A DNA stretch of 64,000 nt from Tabrizicola sp. (GCF_022842145.1 NZ_JALHQD010000008.1:166424-230423); one strand, 5' to 3'. Positions 41,716 to 51,155 are shown, counted from the first letter of the stretch. The notes: generated from the sequence alone by a model not told the origin. Numbers and translations are program-made.

Positions 41716-42767
41716 CCCTCCATCTCCGCCAGACGTTCCGCCTGGTCATGCGACACCAGCGCGTCGATGACTTCGGTCAGGTCGCCCGCCATGATCTGCT
41801 GCAACGCGTAAAGTGTCAGGTTGATCCGGTGGTCGGTCATCCGGCCCTGCGGGAAGTTGTAGGTCCGGATCCGTTCGGACCTGTCGCCGGAGCCGATCTG
41901 GGACTTCCGGTCCGCGGCCCGCGCCGAATGGATACGCTCGCGCTCGGCCTCGTACAGCCGCGAGCGAAGGACCTGCATCGCGATCTCCTTGTTGCGGTGC
42001 TGCGACTTTTCCGAGGACGTCACCACGATTCCGGAGGGAATATGGGTTATCCGCACCGCCGAGTCCGTCGTGTTGACGTGCTGCCCGCCCGCCCCGCTGG
42101 ACCGCATGGTGTCGATCCGGATGTCGTTGGCGGGAATGGAGATTTCAACCTCGTCCGCCTCGGGCAAGACCGCGACCGTCGCCGCCGACGTGTGGATCCG
42201 CCCCTGCGCCTCGGTCTCGGGCACCCGCTGCACGCGGTGGACGCCGGATTCGTATTTCATCCGGGCGTAAACGCCCTCGCCCTCGATCAGGGCCGAGAAT
42301 TCCTTCAGCCCGCCAAGCTCTCCCGCCTGTTCGCTGATGATCTCGAACCGCCAGCCCATCCGTTCGGCATAGCGCTGATACATCCGCGCCAGGTCGCCCG
42401 CGAAAAGCGCCGCCTCGTCACCGCCCGTCCCCGGCCGGATCTCGATGATCGCAGGCCGCGCATCGGCGGCGTCCTTCGGCAAAAGCGCCAGCTGCAGGGC
42501 CTGCTCCATCTCGGGGATGCGCGACTTCAGCCGGGGCAGTTCCTCCTCGGCCAGCGCCTTCATCTCGGGGTCGGCCAGCATCGCCTCTGCCTCGGCCAGA
42601 TCGTCCAGCGACCGGCGATAGGCGCGGATCTCGTCCACCACGGGTTTGAGGTCGGTATATTCGCGGCTGATGCGGGCGATCTCGGCCGGAGCTGCCCCGG
42701 CATTCAGCTGCGCTTCAAGGAACTCGAAGCGTTCGGTGATCTGCGCAAGTTTGTCCAACGGAACCAT
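41712..42767 (-). CDS. prfA: Peptide chain release factor 1
   Basis: Ends translation at UAA and UAG. The 351-residue protein has the GGQ motif in [17 protein letters not shown] near residue 230 and the N-terminal PCRF domain ([21 protein letters not shown]). I chose the ATG at 42767 ([14 protein letters not shown]); the longer open frame upstream is not conserved-looking. Overlaps prmC by ATGA. Confidence 0.95.
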   Translation of the reverse strand: MVPLDKLAQITERFEFLEAQLNAGAAPAEIARISREYTDLKPVVDEIRAYRRSLDDLAEAEAMLADPEMKALAEEELPRLKSRIPEMEQALQLALLPKDAADARPAIIEIRPGTGGDEAALFAGDLARMYQRYAERMGWRFEIISEQAGELGGLKEFSALIEGEGVYARMKYESGVHRVQRVPETEAQGRIHTSAATVAVLPEADEVEISIPANDIRIDTMRSSGAGGQHVNTTDSAVRITHIPSGIVVTSSEKSQHRNKEIAMQVLRSRLYEAERERIHSARAADRKSQIGSGDRSERIRTYNFPQGRMTDHRINLTLYALQQIMAGDLTEVIDALVSHDQAERLAEMEG

Positions 42768-42798
42768 GCCGGGGGTTTGGCAGGCAGTCCCCCAAGGG

Positions 42799-43698
42799 TC
42801 AAGGGTCGACCTGCGTGTCCGGTGCCGCTGATGCGTCGGCATAGTGCTTGGCGATCAGCCCCCGCATCCCGCCCACCGCCCGGTCGGTCCAGAACAGCCG
42901 GCGCCCGCGTCGATCGGTGATCTCGGCCCCGTCGGGCAGCGCCGCCAATTCCTCGCCCTTGAACTGCACGCCCGGGAAAGTCACCGCGACCAGCCCCGCG
43001 CGCCGCTTACGCACCCAGGGCAGGGCCGCACGCAGATGCACCAGCCAACGCCAGGTCTGCATGAACTCGGCCGGGAACTTGACGACGTGGCGGTTCGAGA
43101 CCGTGCGGACCCGATCTTCCGCCACCCACGAGATGAAGCGGTCATCGGCCCGCATCGGCCCTTTGTGAAGATCCGTCCCCGCCGCCACCAACTCGCGAAA
43201 CCGCGCCGCGATGAAACCCGCTTGGCCCGGATGAAACACCACGACCGAGGAATTCCCGCGCGCCGCTGTCCTGCCTCCGGTCAGGCGCCTCAGCATCCGC
43301 GACACCGCACCGAAGGGCAGGATCGAGGCGGGAAGAAGTCCGACCGTCCCGGGCGTCCGCATCACGTCCAGCACGCACGACAGGTCGCCGAAGACCAGCG
43401 TGTCCAGATCGACGTAGACCGCCACCAGATCGTCCGGCACCACACCCGGCTCGAACAGGCACAGCTTGGTGTGGCAGCCACCGCCGCGAAACGCAGGCGC
43501 CATGTACCAGGCCGGAATGTCCCTGACCTCGACCCCCGCTTCCAGCCCCTCGCGCGGGCGGTCCGACAGCAGGATCACCCGCTGCAATCCGCGCGCCTCG
43601 GACCGGATCGATCGCACCAGGCGGTTGATGTCCCATACCGGATAGCGGTCACCCCAGGCGATCAGCACGCATTGCCAGGACGGATCGGAGCCAAGCAT
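42799..43698 (-). CDS. Glycosyltransferase-like protein (GT8-like)
   Basis: A 299-residue cytoplasmic protein. [15 protein letters not shown] (near residue 95) is a DxD-type nucleotide-sugar and metal motif in the position found in GT-A fold enzymes; the N-terminal [17 protein letters not shown] fits the same fold. Donor and acceptor are unknown. The ATG at 43698 follows the pattern of the family start. It precedes prfA by 31 bases on the same strand. Confidence 0.65.
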   Translation of the reverse strand: MLGSDPSWQCVLIAWGDRYPVWDINRLVRSIRSEARGLQRVILLSDRPREGLEAGVEVRDIPAWYMAPAFRGGGCHTKLCLFEPGVVPDDLVAVYVDLDTLVFGDLSCVLDVMRTPGTVGLLPASILPFGAVSRMLRRLTGGRTAARGNSSVVVFHPGQAGFIAARFRELVAAGTDLHKGPMRADDRFISWVAEDRVRTVSNRHVVKFPAEFMQTWRWLVHLRAALPWVRKRRAGLVAVTFPGVQFKGEELAALPDGAEITDRRGRRLFWTDRAVGGMRGLIAKHYADASAAPDTQVDP

Positions 43699-43782
43699 GA
43701 AGGAACGACACCTTGTCCAACCTGAGTGCCGCCTCTTCGCATGCAGCCCTGTCCCGCGCAAGGTTTTCGCCGCGGGCTGGGG

Positions 43783-44211
43783 TCAGCCCTGCGCCAGCGC
43801 CGCCTGCCAGACGCGCAGTCGCGCCGCATTCACCCCCATGTCCCCCCGCCCGAAGCGCAGGCGGGCCTGGACGTGAAGCCCGTCCGCCCGCGCCTCGGCG
43901 GTGGTAAAGTCGGGAAAGCCCCACAGCGCACTGCGGGTGACCCAGGTGATCCGCCCCTCGTCCGGGCTGCCCGCAAGTCGGGTCGTCCGGGGCGTGGCCA
44001 GGGCGATGGCGTCCAGCCGCGCCAGAAGATCGCGCGCGGCCCCGGTCTCCAGCCGCAGGCTGGCCCAGCCTTCGCCCGCCACCACCTCGCCGGCTGGCCC
44101 TTCGGCCACAGGCGCCACATGCCAATGGCCGGGGTCCGAGGGCGCAAGGCGAACGTAACCCGCAAAGACCGCGACAACCGCCAGCAGTCCCCAAAGCAGC
44201 CAGACCGCCAT
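43783..44211 (-). CDS. DUF1499-family membrane-anchored protein
   Basis: A 142-residue protein with an N-terminal transmembrane helix (AVWLLWGLLAVVAVFAGYV) and a DUF1499 domain (SLRLETGAARDLLARLDAIAL, TTRLAGSPDEGRITWVTRSALWGFPDF). Function of the family is unknown. The ATG at 44211 lies 11 bases after the agmatinase stop, so it is the second gene of that unit. Confidence 0.75.
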   Translation of the reverse strand: MAVWLLWGLLAVVAVFAGYVRLAPSDPGHWHVAPVAEGPAGEVVAGEGWASLRLETGAARDLLARLDAIALATPRTTRLAGSPDEGRITWVTRSALWGFPDFTTAEARADGLHVQARLRFGRGDMGVNAARLRVWQAALAQG

Positions 44212-44222
44212 GCGCCCTCTCC

Positions 44223-45188
44223 TCACCGTTGTGTCCGTGCCCAATGGTACAGGCAGATCAGTTCGTAAGCCACATGTGCCCCGGCAATCGCCGTCGCACC
44301 CGTGGTGTCGTAGGGGGGCGAGACTTCGACCACATCCCCACCGACAAGGTTGATCCCCGCGAGGTCGCGCAGCATCGCCGCCACCTGCCAGCTTGCCAGC
44401 CCACCCCAGACCGGGGTGCCCGTCCCCGGTGCAAAGGCCGGGTCCAGCGCGTCGATGTCGAAGGTCAGGTAGGTCGGTTTGTCGCCCACGATGCCCTTCA
44501 CCGTCTCGACCACCCGGTCCACGCCCCATTCATGCGCCTCGCGGGCGGTGATGACGTTGACGCCGAGGTAATCCTCGGTCGTGGTGCGGATGCCGATCTG
44601 GACGCTGCGCTTGGGGTCCACGGCCCCGGCCTTCACCGCCTTGTAAAGCATCGTCCCATGATCGATCCGTGCCGGATTGTCGTCGGGCCAAAGGTCGGAA
44701 TGCGCGTCAAAGTGGATGACGCCCAAGGGGCCGAATTTCTCGGCATAGGCCTTCAGGATCGGCCAGGTGATGTAGTGGTCGCCGCCCAGGGTGACCGTCC
44801 CTGCCCTGGCTTTCAGGATGGTGCGGATGTGGTTGGTCAGCGTCTCGGGGAACTCCGGCACGTTGGCATAGTCGAAGGCCACGTCGCCGTAGTCGATGAC
44901 CGACAGGTCCTCCAACGGGTCGGTGCCCCAGCCGGGCGGCGGGTCATAGGGCATCAGTGCCGACGCCTCGCGGATCGCGCGGGGGCCGAAACGGGTGCCC
45001 GCGCGGTGGCTGACCGCCTGGTCGAAAGGCACGCCGGTGATCGCCAGATCGACGCCGGTCAGATCCCTGGTGTAGGTCCGCCGCAGAAAGCTGGTCGCGC
45101 CGCCGAAGGCGTTTTCAAAGGAGTAGCCCCGGTGCGAATTCCGGGTGAACGCAGTGTCGACCTGCGTCTTCGCGTCTTCAAGTGCCAT
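44223..45188 (-). CDS. speB: Agmatinase / ureohydrolase
   Basis: Hydrolyses agmatine (or a related guanidine) to putrescine and urea with a binuclear Mn centre. All metal-ligand motifs are present: LGGDHYITWP, VIHFDAHSDLW and LTFDIDALDPAFAPGTGTPV, in a 321-residue arginase-fold protein. A TTTGATCAAA palindrome lies 93 bases upstream. The divergent context with an aminotransferase suggests putrescine formation and use, but guanidinobutyrase or similar cannot be excluded. Confidence 0.85.
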   Translation of the reverse strand: MALEDAKTQVDTAFTRNSHRGYSFENAFGGATSFLRRTYTRDLTGVDLAITGVPFDQAVSHRAGTRFGPRAIREASALMPYDPPPGWGTDPLEDLSVIDYGDVAFDYANVPEFPETLTNHIRTILKARAGTVTLGGDHYITWPILKAYAEKFGPLGVIHFDAHSDLWPDDNPARIDHGTMLYKAVKAGAVDPKRSVQIGIRTTTEDYLGVNVITAREAHEWGVDRVVETVKGIVGDKPTYLTFDIDALDPAFAPGTGTPVWGGLASWQVAAMLRDLAGINLVGGDVVEVSPPYDTTGATAIAGAHVAYELICLYHWARTQR

Positions 45189-45280
45189 GAGTGGTCTCGG
45201 GTCAGTCGGCGCAGTCGTTCAGCGGAGACGCGCGGATCCGGTGTCGCCACCAAACCTGCACGGCCCTTCCAAGTCAAGCG

Positions 45281-45290
45281 TTTGATCAAA
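45281..45290. promoter_or_regulatory. TTTGATCAAA palindrome, site 1 (upstream of agmatinase)
   Basis: A perfect 10-bp palindrome 93 bases upstream of the agmatinase start and touching the aminotransferase stop codon. Identical sites precede two neighbouring genes. Confidence 0.6.
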
Positions 45291-46697
45291 TCAGCCGATC
45301 TTGTGCCCTTCCCGCACCAGCTCGTCCGTGACCTGCCGGATCGCCTTTTCCAGAGTTTCCGCCACGAAATCGACCTGGCCTTCGGTGATGGTCAGCGGCG
45401 GCGACATCACGTTCAGATGCCCGATGGGCCGCACCATCAGCCCCATCGCCTCGGCCGCGTCCGAGATCCGTTTGCTCTCGTTCACCCCGTCCGGCAGCGG
45501 CTCCTTGGTCAGTTTCGAGGCGACGTTTTCCACGCAGACCATCAGCCGCCGCCCCCGGACCTGACCGACCAGCGGCAGCGCCTCCAGCCCCTGCAACCGC
45601 TCGACGAAATAATCCCCCACGACCGCCGCGTTCTCCAAAAGCCCCTCGCGCTCGATGATCTCGATCGATTTCAGAGCCGCCGCACAGGACACCGGATGGC
45701 CGGAATAGGTGAAGCCGGACGTGAACCAACGCTCACCTTTCGCCGCCATCCCCTCCCAGATCCGGTCACTGAAGATCAGCGCCCCCAGGGGCAGATAGCC
45801 CGAGGTCAGCCCCTTGGCGCAGGTGATCATGTCCGGCACCACGCCAAACTCGGCCTCACTTGCGAACCAATGCCCCAGCCGCCCGAAGGCCGTCACCACC
45901 TCGTCGGCGATGAACAGGATGTCGTGGCGCTGGCACACTTCCCACATCCGGCGCAGATAGCCGGGGGGCGGCACGATCACCCCGCCGCTCGCCTGGATCG
46001 GTTCGGCGATGAACCCGCCGATCCTATCCGCGCCCACGCGGTCGATCAGCGCCTCGTATTCCGCCACCAGCGCGTCGCAGAACTGGTCCTCGGTCATCCC
46101 CTCGGGCCGCCGGTACGGGTTCGGCGCGGTCAGGTGGTGGATGCCGTCGTGCTTGTAACGAAACTCCTCCACCCGGTCGCCGGGGCGCTTGCCGACCGAT
46201 TGCGACAGGTAGGTGGAGCCGTGATAGGAATGGTCCCGCGCCACGATATCGGTCTTCTCGGGCCGCCCCATGCAGGTCTGCCAGTACCAGACCATGCGCA
46301 CCGCGGTGTCCACCGCCGTGGAGCCGCCGGTCGTCAGATGCACCCGGTTCAGATCGCCGGGGGCCAGTTCCGCCAGCTTGGCCGACAGCCGTGCCGAGGG
46401 TTCGTTCGTCACATCGACAAAACTGTTCGAAAACGCCAGCCGCTCCACCTGTTCGGCAATCGCCTGCGCCATCTCCTTGCGGCCCAACCCGACGTTGGTG
46501 CACCACATGCCCCCCACGGCATCCAGATACTGCCGCCCCTCGGCATCCCAAAGGTAACAGCCCTCCCCCCGACTGATCACCAGCGACCCTTCTCGCTCGA
46601 AGGGGCCAAAGTTCGTCCAGGGGTGCAGAGCGTGGCTCCGGTCCATCTCCCAAAGGGAATTCGGGGTGGGCCGTGCCAGGGCCAGGGGGGCGGTCAT
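45291..46697 (-). CDS. Class III PLP aminotransferase (putrescine/omega-amino type)
   Basis: A 468-residue cytoplasmic enzyme of the omega-aminotransferase group. DEVVTAFGRLGHWF near residue 253 and the PLP lysine in MITCAKGLTSGYLP near residue 284 are visible. LHPWTNFGPFEREGSLVISRGEG at its start resembles putrescine-pyruvate (SpuC-like) and beta-alanine/taurine-pyruvate enzymes. With agmatinase downstream, conversion of putrescine to 4-aminobutanal is the most likely role, by context only. The ATG at 46697 is chosen because it precedes the conserved start; a palindromic operator candidate is 54 bases upstream. Confidence 0.8.
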   Translation of the reverse strand: MTAPLALARPTPNSLWEMDRSHALHPWTNFGPFEREGSLVISRGEGCYLWDAEGRQYLDAVGGMWCTNVGLGRKEMAQAIAEQVERLAFSNSFVDVTNEPSARLSAKLAELAPGDLNRVHLTTGGSTAVDTAVRMVWYWQTCMGRPEKTDIVARDHSYHGSTYLSQSVGKRPGDRVEEFRYKHDGIHHLTAPNPYRRPEGMTEDQFCDALVAEYEALIDRVGADRIGGFIAEPIQASGGVIVPPPGYLRRMWEVCQRHDILFIADEVVTAFGRLGHWFASEAEFGVVPDMITCAKGLTSGYLPLGALIFSDRIWEGMAAKGERWFTSGFTYSGHPVSCAAALKSIEIIEREGLLENAAVVGDYFVERLQGLEALPLVGQVRGRRLMVCVENVASKLTKEPLPDGVNESKRISDAAEAMGLMVRPIGHLNVMSPPLTITEGQVDFVAETLEKAIRQVTDELVREGHKIG

Positions 46698-46750
46698 GTC
46701 GGGTCTCCGTCGTTGAATGACACAAATGGATAACAACGCCAGACTAGCAG

Positions 46751-46760
46751 TTTGATCAAA
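46751..46760. promoter_or_regulatory. TTTGATCAAA palindrome, site 2 (upstream of aminotransferase)
   Basis: Perfect copy of the palindrome 54 bases upstream of the aminotransferase start. Confidence 0.6.
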
Positions 46761-46880
46761 ACCCGGCCACCCCCCGCCTGGTTCCAATGGTTGGGGGTCC
46801 CCCAGATATGGTGTCCAAAGGTTGATCCGGGCCCCATCAGGACCGGGACAGCCGCCCCCCGACGCCGCTGCCGATTCGCA

Positions 46881-46911
46881 TTCATCTTTGCGGAAATATC
46901 CCCCGCGGAGC
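46881..46911 (+). repeat. Dispersed repeat, diverged copy 3
   Basis: TTCATCTTTGCGGAAATATC followed by CCCCGCGGAGC matches the repeat at 14035, with a changed middle. It lies 30 bases beyond the 3' end of the minus-strand gene at 46941. Confidence 0.6.
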
Positions 46912-46940
46912 GTCCGCCGCCGGGCCCATGCGCAAACCTG

Positions 46941-47348
46941 TCAAAAAAGCTTCTGCCTGGCCTTCGCCACGCTGAACCCATGCCCATCCGGATTGGTGCA
47001 GGTCATGCCGGTCTTTGCCGACACGCAAGAGATCCCGCCCAGCGATACCGCCTCACCATAGGGCAGGACGGCATTGCCGGGGTCCTGCACCGTATCGCCG
47101 ACGCAAGCCAGCACCCCCTTGCCCGCCGCACCGACCGCAAAGGCCATGCCCCAATCCAGATCGCATCCCGCCGGAGGCCGGGTGTAGGTCGGCACATACT
47201 CCCGCAGATCGCAACGCGCCTCGGCGGTGCCGTCGAAGATGTACATCGCGCAATGGATGTTGCCGGTGGGCGACTGGAAGCCGAGGTAGTCGTCGGCAAA
47301 GGCGGGGCCAGCCAGAAGCATGGCCGCAAGAACGACAGGCAGCTTCAA
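46941..47348 (-). CDS. Secreted cysteine-rich protein (DUF6636-like)
   Basis: A 135-residue exported protein: signal peptide (residues 1-18, AFA/DD), then YLGFQSPTGNIHCAMYIF and six cysteines in the mature part. The FxSPxGNIxC pattern resembles a family of small secreted actinobacterial and proteobacterial proteins without known function. The start is TTG at 47348, supported by AAGGAG 8 bases upstream; no ATG is in frame nearby. Confidence 0.62.
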   Translation of the reverse strand: MKLPVVLAAMLLAGPAFADDYLGFQSPTGNIHCAMYIFDGTAEARCDLREYVPTYTRPPAGCDLDWGMAFAVGAAGKGVLACVGDTVQDPGNAVLPYGEAVSLGGISCVSAKTGMTCTNPDGHGFSVAKARQKLF

Positions 47349-47414
47349 AACGAACTCCTTTCCTGCGAAAAGGGCACCCCGGTGACCCCGAAACCGGCTC
47401 CAGAAGGCGCGCAG

Positions 47415-47798
47415 ATGTCCGCACTCGTCAAGGCTGGTCTTGCCTACGTCATCCCGGTCTTCGCCGTGGCCTTCGTGCTGGGCGCCCTAAGGGTCACCTT
47501 CGTGGCCCCGGCGCTTGGTCCCCTCGCCGCCGTGGCGCTGGAGGTGCCGCTGGTCCTCGCGCTGTCCTGGGTCGTGGCAGGCCTGGTCCTTGCGCGCTGG
47601 CCGCTGCGGGACAAGCGTCCTGCCCTGGCACTTCTGGCCTTCGCGCTTCTGATGGCCCTGGAGCTTGCCACCGCCCTCGCCTTTGGCCAGACGCCCGCGC
47701 AGTTCCTGACCGCCATGACCACGCCCGCCGGGGCGCTTGGTCTTGCCGGCCAGATCGGCTTTGCCCTGATCCCGCTTGTCCGTCAGGCCAGAGGCTGA
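47415..47798 (+). CDS. Four-helix membrane protein
   Basis: A 127-residue hydrophobic protein with four predicted transmembrane helices (YVIPVFAVAFVLGAL, LAAVALEVPLVLALSWVVAGLVL, LALLAFALLMALELATALAF, ALGLAGQIGFALIPLV). No known motif. Start ATG 47415; a GTG at 47382 is possible. It overlaps the convergent M20 gene by 16 bases. Confidence 0.6.
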   Translation: MSALVKAGLAYVIPVFAVAFVLGALRVTFVAPALGPLAAVALEVPLVLALSWVVAGLVLARWPLRDKRPALALLAFALLMALELATALAFGQTPAQFLTAMTTPAGALGLAGQIGFALIPLVRQARG

Positions 47799-48946
47799 GC
47801 CCGCTCGACCAGCCGCGCAAAGAAGCTGGCACCCACCGGGGCCGCCTCGTCGTTGAAGTCGAAAGCCGCATGATGCAGCCCCGCCCCCGGCCCGGTCCCC
47901 AGGAACAGATAGGCCCCCGGCCGCGCCTCCAGCATGTAGCTGAAATCCTCAGACCCCATCTCACGGGCCGCCCGCGCATCCACCGCCTCGTCACCCGACA
48001 CTTCCCGGGCAACCTCGGCCGCGAAATCCGCCTCTTCCTCGTGGTTAATCGTGGCGGGATAGCCCCAGTCGTAGTTGATGTCCGCCTTGACCCCGTAAGC
48101 CGTCGCGTGCCCCTCGACGATCTCGTGGAACCGCTTCTTCAACAGCGCCCGCACATCCGGCTTGAAGCAGCGGATGGTGGCCGCAAAGAACCCCTCTTCG
48201 GGGATGATGTTCGACGCGGTGCCGGTGTGGATCATGGTGACCGAGATCACCGCTTCGTCCAGCGCATAGATGTTGCGCGGGATGATGGTCTGCACCGCCT
48301 GCACCATGCCGACGATCGCCACCACCGGATCGACGCATTCATGCGGCGTGGCCCCATGCCCGCCCTTGCCGGTGACCTTCACGACCGCAGTATCGACCGA
48401 GGCCATCAGCGGCCCGGGCGTCGTGTGGAAATGCCCGAAAGGCACGTTCGGAGCGTTGTGGATGCCGTAGACCTGCCCGATCCCGAAGCGGTCCATGATG
48501 CCTTCCTGCACCATGACCTGCCCGCCGCCGCCATCCTCCTCGGCCGGCTGAAAGATCAGCGCCACGCTGCCCGCGAAGTTCCGCGTCTCGGCCAGATATT
48601 TCGCCGCGCCCAGAAGCATGGTCACATGCCCGTCATGCCCGCAGGCATGCATCTTGCCCGGCACCGTGCTGGCGTAAGGCGCGCCGGTCAGCTCCTCGAT
48701 CGGCAGCGCGTCCATGTCCGCGCGCAACCCGATCACCGGCCCCTCGGCCCGCCCCTTGATCAGTGCCACGATCCCGGTCTTCGCGATCCCCTCATGGATC
48801 TCGTCCACCCCCATCTCGCGCAGCCGCTCCACGATCCAGGCGGCGGTCTGGTGGCATTCGAAGGCCAGCTCCGGATGCTGGTGCAGATACCGCCGCCAGC
48901 CCTTCATTTCCTCGGAGTATGAGGCGATACGGTTCAGAACGGGCAT
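47783..48946 (-). CDS. M20-family amidohydrolase (hippurate/N-acyl amino acid hydrolase type)
   Basis: A 387-residue zinc-dependent hydrolase. Motifs include LHQHPELAFE, GLRADMDALPI, HACGHDGHVTMLLGAAKYL (ligand histidines) and IFQPAEEDGGGG, the usual HipO/AbgA amidohydrolase set. It removes acyl groups from amino acids or related amides. The ATG at 48946 begins MPVLNRIASYSEEM. The palindrome TTTGATCAAA is 33 bases upstream, linking it to the agmatinase and aminotransferase genes, so an acylated polyamine or arginine derivative is a reasonable guess for its substrate. Confidence 0.85.
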   Translation of the reverse strand: MPVLNRIASYSEEMKGWRRYLHQHPELAFECHQTAAWIVERLREMGVDEIHEGIAKTGIVALIKGRAEGPVIGLRADMDALPIEELTGAPYASTVPGKMHACGHDGHVTMLLGAAKYLAETRNFAGSVALIFQPAEEDGGGGQVMVQEGIMDRFGIGQVYGIHNAPNVPFGHFHTTPGPLMASVDTAVVKVTGKGGHGATPHECVDPVVAIVGMVQAVQTIIPRNIYALDEAVISVTMIHTGTASNIIPEEGFFAATIRCFKPDVRALLKKRFHEIVEGHATAYGVKADINYDWGYPATINHEEEADFAAEVAREVSGDEAVDARAAREMGSEDFSYMLEARPGAYLFLGTGPGAGLHHAAFDFNDEAAPVGASFFARLVERAQPLA

Positions 48947-48978
48947 GTCGGCGATCCTCGCGGGCGGGTTGAGATGTC

Positions 48979-48988
48979 TTTGATCAAA
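48979..48988. promoter_or_regulatory. TTTGATCAAA palindrome, site 3 (upstream of M20 amidohydrolase)
   Basis: Third perfect copy, 33 bases before the start codon, where a repressor would block the promoter or the initial transcribed region. Confidence 0.6.
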
Positions 48989-49155
48989 TCCGAAAACCAA
49001 GGCCGCCGCAATTGGGGAAGCGGTCGTGGCGGATCACGACCGCCTGACTTGCCAGCCGCCCCGTCCATGTTTCACGTCATGCATCCCGGCCCGCGGGGGC
49101 TACCATCGCCGCCGCGCCCGCCCTACTCTGGCCGCGCATCCATGCGCGAGGCCCC

Positions 49156-49962
49156 ATGACGTCCGTTTCCGACCTCCCCCCCTTCGGCATCGACCGCCTT
49201 CTCGCCATCATGGCCGCGCTGCGCGACCCTGACACGGGCTGCCCCTGGGACATCGAGCAGACCTTCGCCACCATCGCCCCCTACACGCTGGAGGAGGCCT
49301 TCGAGGTCGCCGATGCCATCGACCGCAAGGCCTGGCCCGACCTGAAAAGCGAACTCGGCGACCTTCTCTTCCAGACCGTATACCACGCCCAGATGGCGTC
49401 CGAGGCCGGACACTTCTCCTTCTCCGATGTCGTCGAAACCATCTCCGACAAGATGATCGCCCGCCACCCGCACGTCTTCGGAGACCAATCCCGCGACAAG
49501 ACGCCCGAACAGCAGACCCGCGACTGGGAGGCGCAGAAGGCCGCCGAACGCGGTCCCGCCAGAACCCTCGACGGCATCGCCCAGTCCCTCCCCGCCCTCA
49601 CCCGCGCGTTGAAACTGCAGAACCGCGCCGCCCGCGTCGGGTTCGACTGGCCCTCGACCGGTGAGGTGCTGGACAAGCTGGTCGAGGAAGCCCGCGAGGT
49701 GGTCGAGGCGCGCGACACCCTCACCCAGACCGAAGTCACCGAGGAAATCGGTGACCTCCTCTTCGTCATCGCCAACCTCGCCCGCCACCTTAAGGTCGAT
49801 CCCGAAGCCGCGCTCCGCGCCGCCAACCAGAAATTCACCCGCCGCTTCGCCCGGATCGAGGACTGGCTGGCCGAAACCGGCCGCACTCCCGCCGACAGCG
49901 ACCTTGCCGAGATGGACGCCCTGTGGAACCGCGCCAAGGCCGAAGACAAGGCGCAACTCTAG
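49156..49962 (+). CDS. mazG: Nucleoside triphosphate pyrophosphohydrolase
   Basis: Hydrolyses (d)NTPs to monophosphates and pyrophosphate and acts as a house-cleaning enzyme. The 268-residue protein has two MazG domains: the first with CPWDIEQTFATIAPYTLEEAFE and the metal motif ELGDLLFQTVYHAQMA, the second with EEIGDLLFVIANLARHL. The ATG at 49156 begins just before the family start. A copy of the dispersed repeat begins 3 bases after the stop. Confidence 0.92.
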   Translation: MTSVSDLPPFGIDRLLAIMAALRDPDTGCPWDIEQTFATIAPYTLEEAFEVADAIDRKAWPDLKSELGDLLFQTVYHAQMASEAGHFSFSDVVETISDKMIARHPHVFGDQSRDKTPEQQTRDWEAQKAAERGPARTLDGIAQSLPALTRALKLQNRAARVGFDWPSTGEVLDKLVEEAREVVEARDTLTQTEVTEEIGDLLFVIANLARHLKVDPEAALRAANQKFTRRFARIEDWLAETGRTPADSDLAEMDALWNRAKAEDKAQL

Positions 49963-49965
49963 CCT

Positions 49966-49997
49966 TTCATCTTTGCCCAAATATCCCCGCCGGAGGC
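49966..49997 (+). repeat. Dispersed 32-base repeat, copy 4
   Basis: Nearly identical to the copy at 14035 (TTCATCTTTG, then CCCAAATATCCCCGCCGGAGGC), 3 bases after the mazG stop codon. Confidence 0.75.
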
Positions 49998-50121
49998 TCC
50001 GTCACAGCCACCGGGGGCAAGGCGCTGGCGACAAAAATGTCCGAGTGTTTCACTCAACCTCTTGACCAAAGTAAAATAGTCGGATTTAAGCACCAGGGTA
50101 AACCCGATTAAGGAGTCAGCA

Positions 50122-51120
50122 ATGCTGCGCCTCTCGACCCTCGCCCTTCTCGCCTGCTCGGTTCCCGCACTGGCCCAGGAAATCAACGTCTACTCGCACC
50201 GTCAGCCGGAACTGATCCAGCCCCTCGTCGACGCCTTCACCGCCGAGACCGGGATCGCCGTCAACGTGGCCTTCGTCGACAAGGGCATGGCCGAGCGTCT
50301 GGTGGCCGAGGGCGACCGCTCGCCCGCCGACCTGGTTCTGACCGTGGACATCGCCCGCCTTATGCAGATCGTCGAGGCCGACGTGGTCCAGCCTGTGCAG
50401 TCCGATGTGCTGGAAGCCAACATCCCCGCCGAGCTTCGCGATCCCGAGGACAAGTGGTTCGGCCTGACCGCCCGCGCCCGCATCATCTATGCCTCCAAGG
50501 ACCGCGTCGCAGCGAGCGAAGTCACCACCTACGAGGACCTCGCCTCGGACAAGTGGAAGGGCCGCATCTGCTCGCGCTCGGGACTGCACGACTACAACGT
50601 CGCCCTTCTGGGCGCGATCATCGCCCACCACGACGAGGCCTATGCCACCACCTGGGCCGAGGGCGTGAAGGCCAACCTTGCCCGCAAGCCCGACGGCGGC
50701 GACCGCGACCAGGTCAAGGCGATCGCGGCCGGCGAATGCGACATCGCCATCGGCAACACCTACTACATGGGCCAGATGCTGGCGGACCCCGAGCAGGTTC
50801 CGGCCGCGGAATCGGTGAACATCGTCTTCCCGACCTTCGAGGCCGGTGGAACGCACCTGAACATCTCGGGCGTGGCGATGACCAAAGCCGCGCCCAACCG
50901 TGAAAACGCGCTGAAGTTCATGGAATGGCTGTCCGGCGATGCCGCCCAGAAGATCTATGCCGAGACGAACCACGAATACCCGGTCAAAACCGGCGTCGAA
51001 CGTTCGGCCCTTGTCGCCTCCTGGGGCGAGTTCACCCCGGACGCCAAGACCCTGGCCGAAATCGCGGCCCAGCGTCCCGCCGCGGTGAAGATCATGGAGA
51101 CGGTCGACTTCGACGGCTGA
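50122..51120 (+). CDS. Fe(III)-binding periplasmic protein (FbpA/FutA-like)
   Basis: A 332-residue substrate-binding protein of an iron ABC transporter. Signal peptide (residues 1-18, ALA/QE), then INVYSHRQPELIQPLVDAF. The adjacent tyrosines in GNTYYMGQM near residue 213 are the usual Fe(III) ligands. The ATG at 50122 has AAGGAG upstream. No permease or ATPase gene follows, so the partners must be elsewhere. A strong hairpin ends the unit. The AT-rich leader with TTGACC at 50062 probably holds the promoter. Confidence 0.85.
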   Translation: MLRLSTLALLACSVPALAQEINVYSHRQPELIQPLVDAFTAETGIAVNVAFVDKGMAERLVAEGDRSPADLVLTVDIARLMQIVEADVVQPVQSDVLEANIPAELRDPEDKWFGLTARARIIYASKDRVAASEVTTYEDLASDKWKGRICSRSGLHDYNVALLGAIIAHHDEAYATTWAEGVKANLARKPDGGDRDQVKAIAAGECDIAIGNTYYMGQMLADPEQVPAAESVNIVFPTFEAGGTHLNISGVAMTKAAPNRENALKFMEWLSGDAAQKIYAETNHEYPVKTGVERSALVASWGEFTPDAKTLAEIAAQRPAAVKIMETVDFDG

Positions 51121-51155
51121 CCCCGCCGGGATCTTCTGCAATCACCAACGCCTGC

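Noticed and set aside
44229..46733. Very long open frame antisense to agmatinase and the aminotransferase
   Set aside because: Crosses two genes and an intergenic gap with no motif; a shadow frame.
50040..50121. AT-rich leader of the Fe(III)-binding gene as an iron-regulator operator
   Set aside because: A TTGACC -35 is plausible, but I see no clear dyad matching a known Irr, RirA or iron-Rhodo box, so only a promoter remark is made.
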